From assembly GCA_028023455.1 (NCBI GenBank), contig JAQFVV010000020.1:10762385-10826384 (forward strand): a DNA stretch of 64,000 nt, written 5' to 3'. A program made the position numbers and the translations under genes. The notes beneath the pieces were generated by a model. The model ran no database searches and had not been told where the DNA came from. It saw only the letters and a list, made by a program, of their open reading frames with translations. Positions 1 through 12,590 of this stretch are shown here, in pieces; position 1 is the stretch's first letter; the number at the start of each line of letters is the position of its first letter. This DNA comes from Epiperipatus broadwayi (taxonomy: Eukaryota; Onychophora; Udeonychophora; Euonychophora; Peripatidae).

Positions 1-83
1 ACGACCCACTCCTTAAAATAAATGAAGTGAATTACTATTCTCAAAATACATAATACTATTACTAATACAGTGATTACATATAT

Positions 84-176
84 ATTTTTCATGTGTCAAA
101 GCATCGGCTGGAAAGCGAACCCGCGACAACTGCTTGTAAGGCGGCTGTGCTGACCACTTGGCCACCAACGCTTGAC
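84..176 (-). mobile_element. tRNA-Gly-derived SINE, copy 1
   Basis: Reverse-strand copy of the short SINE found ten times in this window. Reading the minus strand it starts GTCAAGCGTTGGTGG, has a box A-like TGGCCAAGTGG, an anticodon-type loop CTTACAA, a box B-like region with GGTTCGC altered here to GGGTTCGC-type sequence, and ends in GATGCTTTGACACATG plus an A-run (T-run at 84-89 on the plus strand). AT-only flanks (cATATATAT on both sides) may be the target duplication but are too simple to be sure. Confidence 0.8.
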
Positions 177-1330
177 TTATATATATATTATTTGTTGTAA
201 TTTTTGAGTGTTTGTCCCAGATAAAAAACTTGAAATTGTTTTTATAAAAATCTGATCAATTAATCATGATTAATGCAAAACCTTGTGTGTGTGTATATAT
301 ATATCACCACTGATGCAGTGATTATTTTTTTAAATAAAACAGAATTTGTCAGTTAATAGCATTATTTTTTCAAGAAATTGTTTTAGTTTTACTTACTTAA
401 AATATTTAAGGTATTTAATAAAATAAACACAAAAGTTTTTTTATTGATTTTTTTTTTCTTTTATTTTTGCGGTTTATTTAAAAATTATACAATTATTTTT
501 TGTACAAAATATTTATTTTCATACACGAGATAATAAACACAGATATAACGATCACAAATATTTACTTATAATTGAGAAATGATAAATCGCTGGTCTTTTC
601 ATTTAATTCTGAACTACAATAGTTACCTAATGTGAATCTTAAAGATTCTAAAAAAACAACCACTATAAAAAATCTAAATGATGCAAACTAAATATGGATG
701 AAAAACATAAGATTGTAAAAATTATTTACAAATTAAATTTATAGAAATCACAGCAAAAGTTTTGAGAGAAACCCAAATATTTATACAATTGAACCTCCAC
801 ATCTGTGAAACCAACATTCATAGTTTGGGAAAAAATATTAAATAAAAAATATAAAAATTTATAAACTTGAATGCAAAATTGTATGTATGGTGTACAACAC
901 TGTCTCTCCCTATGATCATCATCAAGAATTATCTGCCATTATTTTTCCTTCATGTGTTCAATCAGTAGGTGGCTGTTATCATAATGAAACATTTACACCT
1001 GTGGTATTGCTGCCGTGAAATATTAAATTTTGTTTAAATGCATCCAAAACACAATGCTGATGGACATTTCATGTTTTGATAAAAAAACTACTGATCCTGA
1101 ATGAAAAGAAAAAGATGAGTGATAAGAAACAGGTTCATGTACAACACACTCCTCTACAACACGATAAACTAAAACAAAGATAATTGATTCTAAAATCTCA
1201 TTCATTATATCATCTGCTCACTCTAGTATATACTGAAATATATATTTCAGGGTAATCTGTTTCAGGTCTACAATCTAGATTCTAGAATAAAGTTATCATC
1301 TAAAAAACATTTAAACTAAAAAAAAAAAAA
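177..1330. other. AT-rich stretch without recognisable gene
   Basis: Contains A/T runs and a short TG/TA microsatellite near 280-302. The 60-codon reverse frame at 1023-1205 has no domain, no homopolymer-independent composition bias and no family resemblance that I recognise. Nothing else is supported. Confidence 0.5.
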
Positions 1331-1585
1331 CACTGTACAGGCTTAAACCTGCATTTATATATGTAATATATGCGGGATTCGAACTCAGACTTTCATACAA
1401 TCCACTACTCTCAGTGCCATCTCATATTGCTAACCTACCTGATCACACACATGTTGAAAAGATAAATAATCACCAATATACATATTTCATGCTAAACCAG
1501 CAATCATCAGTTGGTCTAGATTACTATCCCCACACATATGTACAATCAGTGCTCAGCTTTATATTAAGAGAGCCAATCTTCATAT
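1331..1585 (-). mobile_element. Family D hammerhead-bearing repeat, copy D1
   Basis: Minus-strand copy of a ~330-bp dispersed repeat whose fullest copy is at 61500-61830. Reading the minus strand: the 5' part starts ATGAAGATTGGC, a hammerhead motif follows (1472-1515), then a tRNA-type box B (GTTCGAATC, 1376-1384 on the plus strand as GATTCGAAC), and the end is AAGCCTGTACAGT. The first ~80 bp of the full repeat are missing. The 63-codon frame at 1414-1605 lies across this repeat and matches frames across other D copies, so it is not a gene. Confidence 0.75.
1472..1515 (-). ncRNA. Hammerhead ribozyme motif D1
   Basis: Minus strand in order: ACCAA (helix I), CTGATGA core, stem-loop TTGCTGGTTTAGCAT, GAAA core, ATATGTAT across helix III with A as cleavage base, then TTGGT pairing back to ACCAA. 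Helix II pairs TGCT with AGCA; its closing pair is a T-T mismatch. Core residues are intact. Type I layout. Confidence 0.65.
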
Positions 1586-1909
1586 TAAAAAAATATATAA
1601 ATTAAATAGATCTTTTTATACATTGCACATGTAAAAATGAAAAGGACAAACAAACTTGACTAAAAATAATGAACAAACTTTACATAATAAATTTATACAA
1701 AAATCTTATACACATAAAAAAACAACAAATAATCTTCCCTCAGTAAAAAAATAAGTATCTCTAATAAAAATAATAAATTACATAGAGATAATTCCTTGTG
1801 TTCATTGTAGAAGATTCCTCTGAACTTGCTCCCGATTAATCGGAAAAGTCTCCAAGAATAAACAAGATACTTCCAAAGCTTTTTAAAATTTAAAACTTAA
1901 AACTAAAGC
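1586..1909. other. AT-rich spacer
   Basis: Low-complexity A/T-rich sequence between the D1 and A1 repeats; no feature recognised. Confidence 0.5.
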
Positions 1910-2343
1910 ATTGTTGGCACTGCTACTCTATTAGGCAGAATTGATTTTACACCAATAAACATCACATGATCATTATTTCTTATGCTTGTTTATAACTGCT
2001 ATTAAAACTATGGTTATTAAAGAACCAAATACACCAAAATGTATAGGTACTGAACTGAGTTCAGCCCTGTATGACTATATAAGCTAATGAGCTTGGATTG
2101 AAAATATTCGTGTTTTCAATTTAAGACTCAGAGTTTTGTAGTTAAGTAGAGTTAACAGGTGGCTGCTGGAGGATCTCTCAGATCCAAGGCTCCTCACTGA
2201 TGAAGGCCACAAGCCAGAAACTAGTCTGGGGATATTGGATGAGTAGGCTAGTGATGGGGATTTTATGCACAAGTCTTCTGGCATCCAATGATTACTCTGG
2301 GTTGCACTGGGTGGCAGTACGTATAGAAAGTTTTGCCTGTTTG
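1910..2343 (+). mobile_element. Family A repeat, copy A1
   Basis: One of five copies (others 17801-18151, 19161-19395, 20752-20822, 41675-42221). The plus-strand order is a ~95-bp block ending CTGCTATTAAAA, then TATGGTTATTAAAG, a middle ~170 bp, a hammerhead motif at 2191-2232, and a 3' end running into AGTTTTGCCTGTTT. The ~95-bp block at 1910-2008 lies in the opposite orientation in copy A4. There is no open reading frame of note; the 88-codon frame at 2200-2466 is read across the repeat. Confidence 0.75.
2191..2232 (+). ncRNA. Hammerhead-like motif A1
   Basis: Order: TCCTCA, CTGATGA, AGGCCACAAGCCA (GGC/GCC pair, but A-A at the closing position), GAAA, ACTAGT palindrome as helix III sharing the last A of GAAA, cleavage base C (2226), TGGGGA. 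TCCTCA pairs with TGGGGA over six positions including one G-U. The core is complete. The A-A closing pair of helix II may weaken it. Confidence 0.6.
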
Positions 2344-2469
2344 AATATGAATGTTTCTATTTTTCTTCTTTTACTCCACAGTCATTTTCACAATTCTTTT
2401 ATATGTCTATATTTTAAAGTATACACGGAACCCCATTTTCTTACATCATTAATCTTCTCTTTATAAGCA

Positions 2470-3180
2470 TATTTAATTTTCCAAATCCACACCTTTATAA
2501 AATTACATTTAAACAAATCATTTAACAAGACCTTTTTTAAAAATCTAATTATAATGAATTACAAAATAACTTCCTACCTTGATTAACAGCTTGCTTAGTC
2601 ACTGTTTTTTTGCTCTAATTTATTTATCATTATTTCTATCATTATTTATTTAACTTCATGTATTTTGCAGGTTGCTCTATATCTTTCTAGCCTAGTTGCT
2701 CTTAAATTTATCTCAATATCTATTTTCATTGTTTTAGTTTTATTTGAATTTATTTCCACTCTAAATTTTCTTCAATTTTATCATTCCTATAGTATCTACT
2801 TATGCCTCTATGTCTCCATAACATCTGATAGAATTAACCGTCCTGCTACAAGTTGGCTTCATTATTATCAAACATGTCAATATTACACCATCATCTCCAT
2901 CTACTGTTTATGTACCAGAAATCTATTCATTTTTCAAAATTTCTAATTCATCGCAAGTTTTCTGCTAAGCATAGCTTCATCATAGCTTTATTTTTCAAAT
3001 ATTGCCCCCCTTCCCCCATACTCATATTTTTCAGCAATAGTTCTCAGCATTCCAATTCCATTTATAATTCTCTATTGTTTCTATAATGTCATAATAATAA
3101 AATATGCAAGATTCATATTATAAAGAGCATAAATGTGCTTCTGCCCTATATGGTTTCAAAAAATGTTGTATAGAATGATG
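2470..3180. other. Pyrimidine-rich AT stretch
   Basis: The plus strand is unusually rich in T and C, which explains the hydrophobic open frames at 2665-2946 and 2853-3086. On the reverse strand a short stretch could be read as a decayed reverse transcriptase tail, but no diagnostic motif is present. No gene is called. Confidence 0.4.
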
Positions 3181-3262
3181 ATTTCAAGATCTATGGAACG
3201 CGGCTGCAGTTGTGCCATTTCTGGTGTCGAACTTTTCATGAACTCTCAAACGATAAACCAAT
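3181..3262 (-). repeat. Old dispersed repeat family G, fragment
   Basis: Reverse-strand sequence shares the phrase GTTCATGAAAAGTT and ACACCAGAAATGG with copies near 8.2, 3.9, 52.9 and 54.5 kb. Diverged; probably an ancient SINE-like family. Class not determined. Confidence 0.5.
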
Positions 3263-3864
3263 CAATTATATACATACATAATGTTATTTATTTCTAAATA
3301 TATTTTAATTCATAAGAATAATTACAATTTTATTTAATATTTAGAAGTAAACTTTACGTACATATAATAAATAAAGACAGAGGCAACACATACTTTCATT
3401 ATTAATAACGAAACTAAAACTTCATTAACAGATAAAATGTCATCTATCTTAAAACAATTATTTAAGAAATATAAGATTAAATGAATATTTCTATTTAGCT
3501 GAAGTTAATTTATAAATAAAACCTTTGCAGAAAATCGTTTGCACTTTCTTATAGTTATCACGTGTCATTTACCAACTGACATCGCATCAGTAATATTTTA
3601 TTTTTTAAAGATAAAATCAGACGGTAACAGATAATAAAAGAATGAAAACTGAAGGTGATATACTATTGTAATATTTTGCTTGCTACTGATAAAAATTGAA
3701 ACAATAGTAACATTTTATGACTGGTGCTATAAAATAGAATATTTCTAAAGTTGAAGCATTTTTTTTAATTTTAATATTTTAAAATAAACTTGTCTAATGT
3801 ATTACAATAAATAAATGAAATAATTTTGCAATACCTTACAAATTTATATAAATAAAAACTCGAA

Positions 3865-3940
3865 CGGCGTTATGGCTCAAGGGTTCATAAAAAGTTGGAG
3901 CGCCAGAATCTTATGTTTCAGGGAGTAGGCACTCTACCAG
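3865..3940 (+). repeat. Family G fragment
   Basis: Shares GGTTCATAAAAAGTTGG and CGCCAGAA with the copy at 8191-8300. It abuts the 98-bp tandem duplication that follows. Confidence 0.4.
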
Positions 3941-4136
3941 TATTCACAAAAGAAAAACTATCAAATCAAAAACAAAACTTATTTCTCCTACTCCAGTTTT
4001 ATCACCTAACGTAAGTTTGAGTAATGAATAGATTGTAGTACTCACAAAAGAAAAACTATCAAATCAAAAACAAATCTTATTTCTCCTATTCCAGTTTTAT
4101 CACCTATCGTAAGTTTGAGTAATGAATAGATTGTAA
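3941..4136. repeat. 98-bp tandem duplication (2 units)
   Basis: Units 3941-4038 and 4039-4136 are nearly identical: both run from CACAAAAGAAAAACTATC to GAATAGATTGTA with only a few substitutions, so the duplication is recent. No coding content. Confidence 0.85.
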
Positions 4137-4496
4137 TGTTTATTATTATTAAGTCCCTATCCAATACTATCCTATCTATATTTTCAAACTAGTTTCTAGT
4201 TTTCATTAATGAAAAATTTTGCATCTGAATCTGATGTTTTGCATCTAATATTAGCACTTTTACATTTATTGTCAAATAGCTAACTTAAAATTCAAGAGCA
4301 TTATGTTTTAAATTCAAGCCAACTTTAGCATAGTTATAAATCTGATCTCACTTCAGATTCCAAACTCTTTACTGCCGACTAATAAGACCCAAACTAGTTT
4401 GAGGATATAAGACAACCCTGGATACGAATTTAATAATTATTACTATTTGGCATCTATTGTTTATTCAAATTTGCACGCAGTGGAGAAACGGAGAAG
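4137..4496. other. AT-rich stretch, nothing recognised
   Basis: Unique-looking AT-rich sequence upstream of SINE copy 2; I see no motif in it. Confidence 0.5.
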
Positions 4497-4623
4497 AAAT
4501 ATAATTTACTAGTCAAGCGTTGGTGGCCAAGTGGTTAGTACAGCTGCCTTACAAGCAGTTGTCCCAGGGTTCGCTTCTGGGCTGACGCTTTAACACACAC
4601 ACAAAAAAATATAATTTACTAGT
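4497..4623 (+). mobile_element. tRNA-Gly-derived SINE, copy 2, with 17-bp target duplication
   Basis: The SINE body is 4514-4606, flanked by identical 17-bp direct repeats at 4497-4513 and 4607-4623 (AAATATAATTTACTAGT). The body has GCGTTGGTGGCCAAGTGG at the 5' end, anticodon-type loop CTTACAA, box B-like GGGTTCGCTTC, then CTGACGCTTTAACACAC and an A-run. The exact target duplication shows insertion by LINE-type target-primed reverse transcription and defines the ends: the whole element is under 95 bp, essentially a tRNA with a short tail. Confidence 0.92.
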
Positions 4624-6078
4624 AAAAAGTTTTGTGTTAAGTTAGAATCATGTGATGTTTTGTTGATTATATGCAAATCAAATGGTAAATTTAAATGATA
4701 CTTATTAAACTGAAAAAAAAAAATTTTAATAGCCAAATGTAGCAGTCAATAATTTTTAGATATCAAATAGAGGAAATCTCAAATATACATTAGAGCTGCT
4801 TCCATAATAGTTACTTATTTAAAAACCCACAATGTAGTCTGAGCTGAAATTATGCATATGTTAGAAGTCAAAGCTTAAGAACTAATATTTTAGGAGTTTC
4901 AGTGATTCCAAAGTGTCAACAATTTATCAACTCATTCAGTTATATTTAATTTATTTTAAATATGTTAAATTATATTTATATATGCTAATGATGTAACATT
5001 AATTGATTCAAATATTAAAATTAGAATTATTTTTAGTCCATGCCATTGTTAAACTAATAATGTTAAGTACATTGAACAATAGTAATTTGTTATACTATTG
5101 GAAATCATCAAATCAATACAATTACCCACATGAGTACATAGTTCTGGTAGAAGTCTCAAAATTTTTTTAGCTTAGAGCTTCACCAATCCTAAATCCAGCC
5201 CTGCTTGTAATGAATCATACATTTATCTGTTATGCCCATGACATGGGTTTAAATCCTGGTTGGATAAAACTAGACATTTTTTCTAACTTACAAATAGGCT
5301 TGGGATTATTCTTTTGGGTAGTCAATGCACAATTAACCCATTTAACTAATCAAGCATTGGTTAGTAAATGAATTTCTTGATATTTTTGGGGTTTAAAACA
5401 AAGAAAATAAACCAAACCTTTATTCTGCAAAAAATATCTTCTTATTTGAGGAAAAAAGTTCTTGAAAAGATACTTAATATAATTATCCCAACTATTCACT
5501 TGCTGATAAAAATTAGCAATTTATTTAATATAATTATCCTATTTACTTGGTGATTAAAATTAGCAATTTATTGTAAAGTTAAAATTGTTAAGACAAAGTA
5601 ATTTTTAATAGTTTCTTTGCCAATTATTTTAAAATAATTTAAAGCAGTTTAAATTTGACTATTCACTATGCGAACACTGTAAATCTTTGGTCAAATCATC
5701 ACATAGATTTATTAGCATGTGTTTTAACTATGCTTTCAGAAACAGTTCTCATTATTCTATCCCAAAGCCATCTACTGAAAAGATGAATAACTAGATGATA
5801 GCTGTTATTATATTCATACCCCTAGATGAGTTTTTGGCTTACGACCTTTGTCAATGCTTTTGAATTTCAGGGTATTGTCTTACTAATTGTGAAGGAGGTA
5901 AAGGTGATTGTTGGATAAATAGGCACATTATACCCAAACACATCATTGGCACAGATGATAAACTAGAAACCAATTTGAAAATTGTGAATATAATTTGTAA
6001 ATTTCTCAGACTTACAATAGATACCTTTAGGATAGAGTGAAAAGAATTGCATAAAAGCAAAAGCATACATTTAAATTT
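4624..6078. other. AT-rich stretch
   Basis: No gene supported. A tRNA-like phrase (GGGTTTAAATCCTGG near 5248) lacks a matching box A at the right distance and is not called. Near 5351 a 12-bp match to the SINE start is followed by unrelated sequence. Confidence 0.4.
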
Positions 6079-6253
6079 GATCATCATCATCATCATCAAC
6101 CATTATCAATCCACTGCAGGATGAAGATCTCTCCAAGTTTAATCCATCTTTTCCGATCTTTAGCTTCTCTTCTCCACATCACCCCTGCACACTTTCTTAT
6201 TTCATCCATCCATCTCACATGTGGTCTCTTTCTGGGTCTTTTACAATCTCTTG
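6079..6253 (-). pseudogene. RTE-like LINE 3' end (5'-truncated), copy R1
   Basis: The minus strand translates as the C-terminal end of a non-LTR reverse transcriptase: RDCKRPRKRPHVRW, MDEIRKCAGVMWRRE, AKDRKRWIKLGE, then FILQWIDNG and stop, followed directly by a (TGATGA)n tail (6080-6098 on the plus strand as TCATCA repeats). Such a C-terminus with a trinucleotide tail is typical of RTE-type LINEs. The element is cut off 5' at about 6253, the usual outcome of incomplete reverse transcription. The same end occurs at 15273-15416 and 55910-56290. It could encode no activity. Confidence 0.85.
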
Positions 6254-8190
6254 ATACAGTGCACAATGTCTAATAGTGTTCAGTGGTAATAAATCTAAGA
6301 GTTAAATGATTCAACATTAAAAATGTAGATCAGGCAGAAGAGATTTTATGAATGTGCAAAAACTTTACAGATCTTTAATCATGATGAAAGACAGACTATT
6401 GAAATGAAACAGACCTTTTAAATCAAAATAATCAGCTGACTTAAATATACGAAAAAAAAATGCATGCAAAAATGTAGATCTGCTAAATCACAAATGGGTG
6501 GTAATAATTTAAACCAAAGAGTGCCCGTAAAATCAAAAACCGAACATAAAGCTATATAGATACTTATAAATGTGTAATGATATTTTACACTTTAAACTAA
6601 TAATTATTTGTCTACTCCACTATAAACATTTAAATTTAAATATTTTGGAAATATATATACATATATTAGAAAAGCTAATACAAACCATAAAAAACTATAA
6701 GTTTATTATCTTGACTTCCACATATTGGAAAGAGAATTTAACTTTCCTGATTTAAACAATAATTATATTCCATCTTTATAAATCATTGTTTGTCCACCTC
6801 TCCAATTAAATCATTAGGCTTCATTATTGTACAATAATAGCTCAAAATTTGAGCTAAAACAAATTAAGGGAATGTCAAGTAATGGTGAACTATCACGGAC
6901 AATAATAAAGTGTTAGCACTTAGTTTTAAGATTCTGTTGCTTAGTTACTCCAACCTGCTTCTAGACAGATAATTTAACAGAGAAGCATAATAGCATATAA
7001 TATTGTTTCAAAAAATAACAAATGGGAAATTATATACATCAGCACAAAGATGCATTGAAATAATTATACAATAAATTATGAAGCAATACCATTCCTAATT
7101 ATCTACAATGGTGGTTAGTTGCTGCAGGCTATTTTCTAATATAACTTATACTATAATTTTTAAGTTACATTAAGATAAACTTGAGAAGATAAAAATTATA
7201 AGAGAGCATGATAGTTGGAGAAGAACCCCCCCCCTAAAGATCATTATCAAGATATTAAACAACTTAACACTTAAATTGATCATCAAATTTTGTTTAGACA
7301 TGAATTAGGTTAAGTATAGCTTAAATTTATGATATAAACAATAAGCTTATAAGGATCAATATTTTTTTAGAGAACTACTGTGCCCTCTACAGTGCTCATT
7401 ACAGAATAAAATATTAAATGATATAAATAGCAGCAATGCGCACCAATCTCTTAAACATCACTAACCAAAAAATTAAATTGAACCAAGAATTTTTCATGCC
7501 ATATTTGAAAGCATAAAAGAAGAGATCTTCCCAATTGTTAAATCTAAAGTTTTATCATCACAAAACAAACATAAAAAACTGAACTAATAAATAAGTAAAT
7601 CTTTATCTACATAAATTTTACTCTTCTTACTTATTATAAAATCATATGATGCTTAAAAAATGAGTAAAATCTGTAAGATGTAATATTTGTATAAATAAAT
7701 AATTGATTATTATAAATAATTTATTCATTTACAAAGAAATATTAAAACTTTGAATAAGGACTGCAAAAAATATTTCCAATTTTGTTTTGTATTTATTTGA
7801 ATAAAAAATTCACGTGAGATCCATATTATCTATATAACAAAGAAAAATTGTCATGCATGATTACCTATTAACATTTAAAAAATAAAAATAATCATTTAAT
7901 TACTGAATCAGGTCATGTGACATTTAAGTTTCAAGTTGCAGATTATTACACCAGTTTTTTAACCTGACTGAACTAAGTTTTTTGCTATTTTTTTTTACTC
8001 AGCTGAAAATTCATTCAGGAATTCTTTCATTCTTTAATTTCAGTTCTACCATAAATATAACTGGCAGTACTAATCAAAGCAATCAATTATTAAAGATAAA
8101 TTATTTTATTTGCTTCATAAAATAAATAATAAGTATTTATTAATGAAATAACATATCACATTACTTATAATAAAAATATAATCAAATGAT
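6254..8190. other. AT-rich stretch
   Basis: No coding or RNA feature recognised; one run of nine Cs near 7207. Confidence 0.5.
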
Positions 8191-8300
8191 TTATTGTGTG
8201 GTAGTTCATAAAAAATTTGGGCACCAGAAATGGCATAAATGAAACCATAATCCATGGATGTTGAGCTCTAAGGTCATCCATGGTACCACTGCATTAATCC
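8191..8300 (+). repeat. Family G, relatively full copy
   Basis: Order: GGTAGTTCATAAAAAATTTG, GCACCAGAAATGG, ATCCATGGATGTTGAGCT, then CCACTGCATTAATCC. The second half matches 54437-54543 and the first half matches 3181-3262 (reverse). Confidence 0.55.
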
Positions 8301-11300
8301 ATTTAGAGCAATATGATAGTGACAATAAACATTGTGATGGCTGTGAATTCATCACAATGTTAATAGAAAGTTTAGATTATTGAAATAAAAAAAATAGCAA
8401 GGTTTTAAGGTAAGAGAATAACATTGAATAAAGATTTCAATATTATATCCATATGACTAAGAAAGTTGAATAAAAAGTAAACTGAAACAAATAAATAACT
8501 ATACCATATTAAAAATAATTATTTTTTCTCATGTTTCTTTTTTCAGAATAACAATTATTAACTTCTCAAAATAATTACATTCATTAAATGATAATCCGAC
8601 AAATTCTAAACATTTTAAATAATAAGAATATTTAAAGTTTATTAAGGGTAGTTGTTAAAGAGAAAAGTATCTTCTCTCTCTCTTCATTAATTTCATCTAT
8701 CTATATGTTTATCAATTTTTTTAAAAAAGAAAGAAAAGATAATCATTTTTTTTAAAAAAACCAATGCTGTTTTCAATCAACTAAAGTTGATTTCCCCCCT
8801 TGCTTTTCTTTTTATTTCTCTAAAGAAATTAAAGACGTTTTCCAAAACTAAAATATTAACATGTTTCTAATAATTAAGAAGAAAAAATAACTAAGAATAT
8901 TTATTTGATAAATAGGGATAGTTAAAATTTTTAATGAATTAAAAAAAGAAAAGGAAATAATTAGTCAGGAATTAATGCTGTCACTTTTGAGAGAATGTTA
9001 TTGAAAAGATAAAAGGTAAGGGGGTAAGTTAGTTAAGGCATTACATTAGCTCTCAGTGTTCTAGTAAGGTAACAGTCAGTCAATCTAGCTGTTGATAAAA
9101 AAAACAGCAATAGCAGTTCAGCTTTGAAGAGAAAAGTGATGTTAAACTTGTAATTTAAAATACGATTAACCTCACAACTAGTTTTCAAAAATGATTGAAA
9201 TAGAGTTGAAAATGATGTGCTAATTTTTAAATAAAAGCTGAGCATCACCAAACCAAATATGCAACCTGTTTCACCAAAAGAAATGAATATCATTGGGAGA
9301 AATTTGCAATAAGCCTTATTTGTCTATCCAAAATTGTAACTGTCTCAGTCTGTATTAACCTGACTGAAAATTATATTGTAAAATGGATATATTTAACTTG
9401 TGTTAACCTACTCTGGAAGTTAATATTATAATTGTAAACTGAACACTTGAAGCTAGAAAATAAATTAATGAAACAACTTTTAAAGGAAATAACAGATAAA
9501 TTCAACTTGTGTTAATCTACTCTAGAAATTATTATAATTTTAAATTGAACATTTAAAGAAACCATAAGAAGTTGACCTGAAAAGAAAATTTTAACTATCA
9601 AAGAATTTAAAAAATGGAATCCATGGTAATAAGTTATTGTAGTACGCATATCTACATTTTCAGAAATTTTTTAAATACTAAAAGTAATTGACTATAATGA
9701 ATAATTTTTTTAGTTATTTTGTTCTAAACATTTTTTCTCCCAAAATATAAGTGTGTGCAATAATCCCACTTTTATAAGCAAAAAGAAAGGTTTTAGCTAA
9801 TTTAAAATTTTTATATCTTTTATTTATGAAATGTTTTTACATTGAATCATTATAATAAGGAAATAACTGTGTTAATGTGAATGTCAAATGAGTAATAGGA
9901 ATCAACAGGAAATAATAGGTTTTATAAATTATATTTTCTATATAGAAACATAGTAGATTTGCAAGTATTATATCATATTTTTTAAATTTTCTTATTTATT
10001 TATTAATTGGTTAACTTTATTAAATAATTATTACAAAATAAGTTTCTAAAATTATTATTTTTTTGCATGTTCATGTCTTTACTTTCAACTGTCTGTTCTA
10101 TGAATTGGCAATATGTGTGACTTGATTTCATCATAGCATGGTGCTTTAAAGAATTTGTAAATTATCCCAATAAAACTATTTAAATGAAGGTTGATAAAGC
10201 ATCTAGATTTATTTTTTCTTTTGTTTATAATTATAGTCTCTAGGGTCCATGTGATCTTGAACTAATGAGCAATAATGGTTAATATATATATATATGGGGT
10301 AAAGATCAAGATCATCTAGTCCATGCACTGCACTTTATTTATACATGTTGGAAACTAGTTTATAGTTGACCTGTACACTCACGGTATGCCAGAATTTTGA
10401 TTATGATCAGTATTTACCAGAGCCCCAGCATTTCTATTGTGATAGATATTTTAGCACTGATATATGTGTATGCAGGTGAAAGTTAATGATTGTTTTATAT
10501 ACTCTAACTTTGGTTTGGCATTAGATAACAAATAACTAGCCTGTTTTATAATGTATCTCTTTTAAATCCAGTGACAAAGGAGGACTACATTATTTTGTTT
10601 ACTGCTGGTGATATAACTTATTATTAGTATAACTACTTATTTTATTCTATGCTGATCCTCTCACACCTTTTATTTTTATTGATGATTATTCAGTGGGGAT
10701 GATGATGATTTTACTATACCTCTTATATTACAATAAAAAGTTTGCATTCTTAAAAATATTTATATTGAGACAAAAATGCTGCATTAGACTAATTTCTAAA
10801 ATTTTGAAACACTTTGACTGTATCATAAAAAAATATATGTGAGTTTTAGAATCATTCAAGGTAAAAAAATGAAAGATTTGTTTTATGTATATTAATATTT
10901 GTAAAGTGTATTAATGAGAGATATTTAGCCAAAAATTTCATCATATTACTATTGAAAGATCAGCTTTCATGAGCACTAAGTTTTAGTTGTAATGGAGTGT
11001 GGTCAGTAAGAAAATGTATTTTAAAATATATCTTTGAAAGATGATTAATGGAAAAAATTTTCAAAGACAGACTAATTTATAATTAAATGAACTGTGGAAT
11101 AGTTATATTTTCCTTTTTGAAAAAAAAAACAGATTGTGGTTTATAAAAGTATGAAGTAATTAAGATTTATATAAAAGATCAGGATATTTTGAAAAAAATC
11201 CTGTAAAGATAAGCAGATTATCTTTCATGTTCCAGAAAACAGGGGAGATAGCATGTAGAGAAGTTATATAAGGCAGTGTCAAAAATTAAAATGGTTTAGA

Positions 11301-12201
11301 TCAGAGCAAAGTAAAAGTCAGCAGCTAGTTATTGGATTACAGACTCTGATATTCAAAGTGGAGTTGGACAAGAAAGGATATCAGTTATTCCTCACAGTAA
11401 ATCTTAACTATTAAATAAACAAAAACACTGGCTAATAGTGAAGAAAGTACTTGTTAGTATATCCTCACTACAACAAAGAGAAGTCTAGATTTTGCCTCTA
11501 GCCTTCTTAAGATGATGGTTTAGGGCTTCTAAAATACATTTACTAACATCTTCCACTTATGTGATGCCTAGGAGAGAATGACCTGCTTAAATTAAGCATA
11601 GAAATATAGCCTGTGCTGAATGAGCCAAACAATATGGAGATCTGATCTACAGAGTTTGTCTTACTGTGTGAGTATTTTCCTGCAATAACAAAGACCCAAA
11701 TCTATTTAAAAAAATCTTCAAACCAAGCTGAAAGTTAATTAACTAAAAATGCCCATATTGTGAAAAAAAAAACCCCTGATATTGGAAATTTATAATGAAC
11801 TTTCACAATCACGTCCACTTTAAATTGTACATAAAATATCTCATAATAATATATATATATGCTATATTTAAAATACCAGGAAGAAACTTAAATCTTTCAG
11901 CTTTTAAAACATTTAAAAATGAAAGTGTAATTTTGTTTTAGTGTATTTTAAGTGTGCTGGATATATAGGTAATTATTTTTCCACTGTTTTTATACTTCCC
12001 CTATCAGTTGTTGAAATTGCAGTAAAAGTAGCATTAACATTACTGACAGGAATAGAAGAAAATTCTGAATTTCCCCCTATATTATTATTTAAGCTTTAAT
12101 ATGGACCAATTTAACTCATCTTTGAATGATAGATATTAATTCCAAATCTACTAGTAGATTAATCATGCACCCTGTAAACATACAATCCGAAGACAAAAAA
12201 A
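8301..12201. other. AT-rich stretch with a small diverged direct repeat
   Basis: A ~58-bp direct repeat (9396-9454 and 9505-9559, both beginning AACTTGTGTTAA) is visible. The 86-codon reverse frame at 9033-9293 shows no domain. Slightly more complex sequence at 10230-10620 and 11230-11700 contains no frame I can interpret; part of the latter could be unrecognised upstream sequence of the Penelope remnant at 12202. Confidence 0.4.
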
Positions 12202-12590
12202 ATGTTTCACTCATGTTTCCAAAGTTGTGCAAAAGTTAAAAAATATTTGAACAGGCAAATACAATATCAGTTTCTCTCACCCTCATCTTTAAATAAATTA
12301 AATAATTCAAAAAATAAAATAATTAGAAAGGCTTCATACCAAGTTGTGTACAAAATTAATTGCAAAAAATCAAATTGCTTAAAGATGTACTATGAAGAAA
12401 CAAGAACTAACTTATGGTCCAAGGAAAGCAGCAAACACTCTTCTGTATTCTTGGACTATGAGTTGCAATCAGGCCACAATTTGGATCTTTATACGTTGCT
12501 CTGAGAGATGACAGAAAGAGAAAGATGTGGCAAACAGCTAAAGTTATGCATGCCATAAATAAAAAGGACACTAACACTCCTATCTTTAAA
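12202..12590 (+). pseudogene. Penelope-like element remnant: GIY-YIG endonuclease and C-terminus
   Basis: A 100-codon open frame (12202-12504) resembles the C-terminal endonuclease half of Penelope-like retroelements. It contains QVVYKINCKKSNCLKMYYEE, matching the GIY-YIG pattern (v-Y-K-I-x-C ... C ... YYGETGRNL), followed by TRTNL and then SSVFLDYELQSGHNLD, which matches the conserved S-A-x-x-x-H-x-x-x-GH-x-x-D block. After the stop another frame continues DDRKRKMWQTAKVMHAINKK, like the usual basic C-terminal tail. The conserved Gly of the YxGETGR motif is Glu and the segment with the second catalytic Arg is deleted, so it is inactive. The reverse transcriptase half is not found upstream here; a similar half lies at 30250-30861. 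Confidence 0.8.

Noticed and set aside
2560-3090. Possible reverse transcriptase tail on the minus strand (VEINSNKTKTMKI)
   Set aside because: Only one weak motif; no catalytic or neighbouring block in order.
5200-5290. tRNA-like SINE near GGGTTTAAATCCTGG
   Set aside because: No matching box A, no repeated relatives and no target duplication.
5851-6099. 82-codon reverse frame starting with a Met run
   Set aside because: The Met run is the TGATGA tail of the RTE LINE read downstream of its stop codon.
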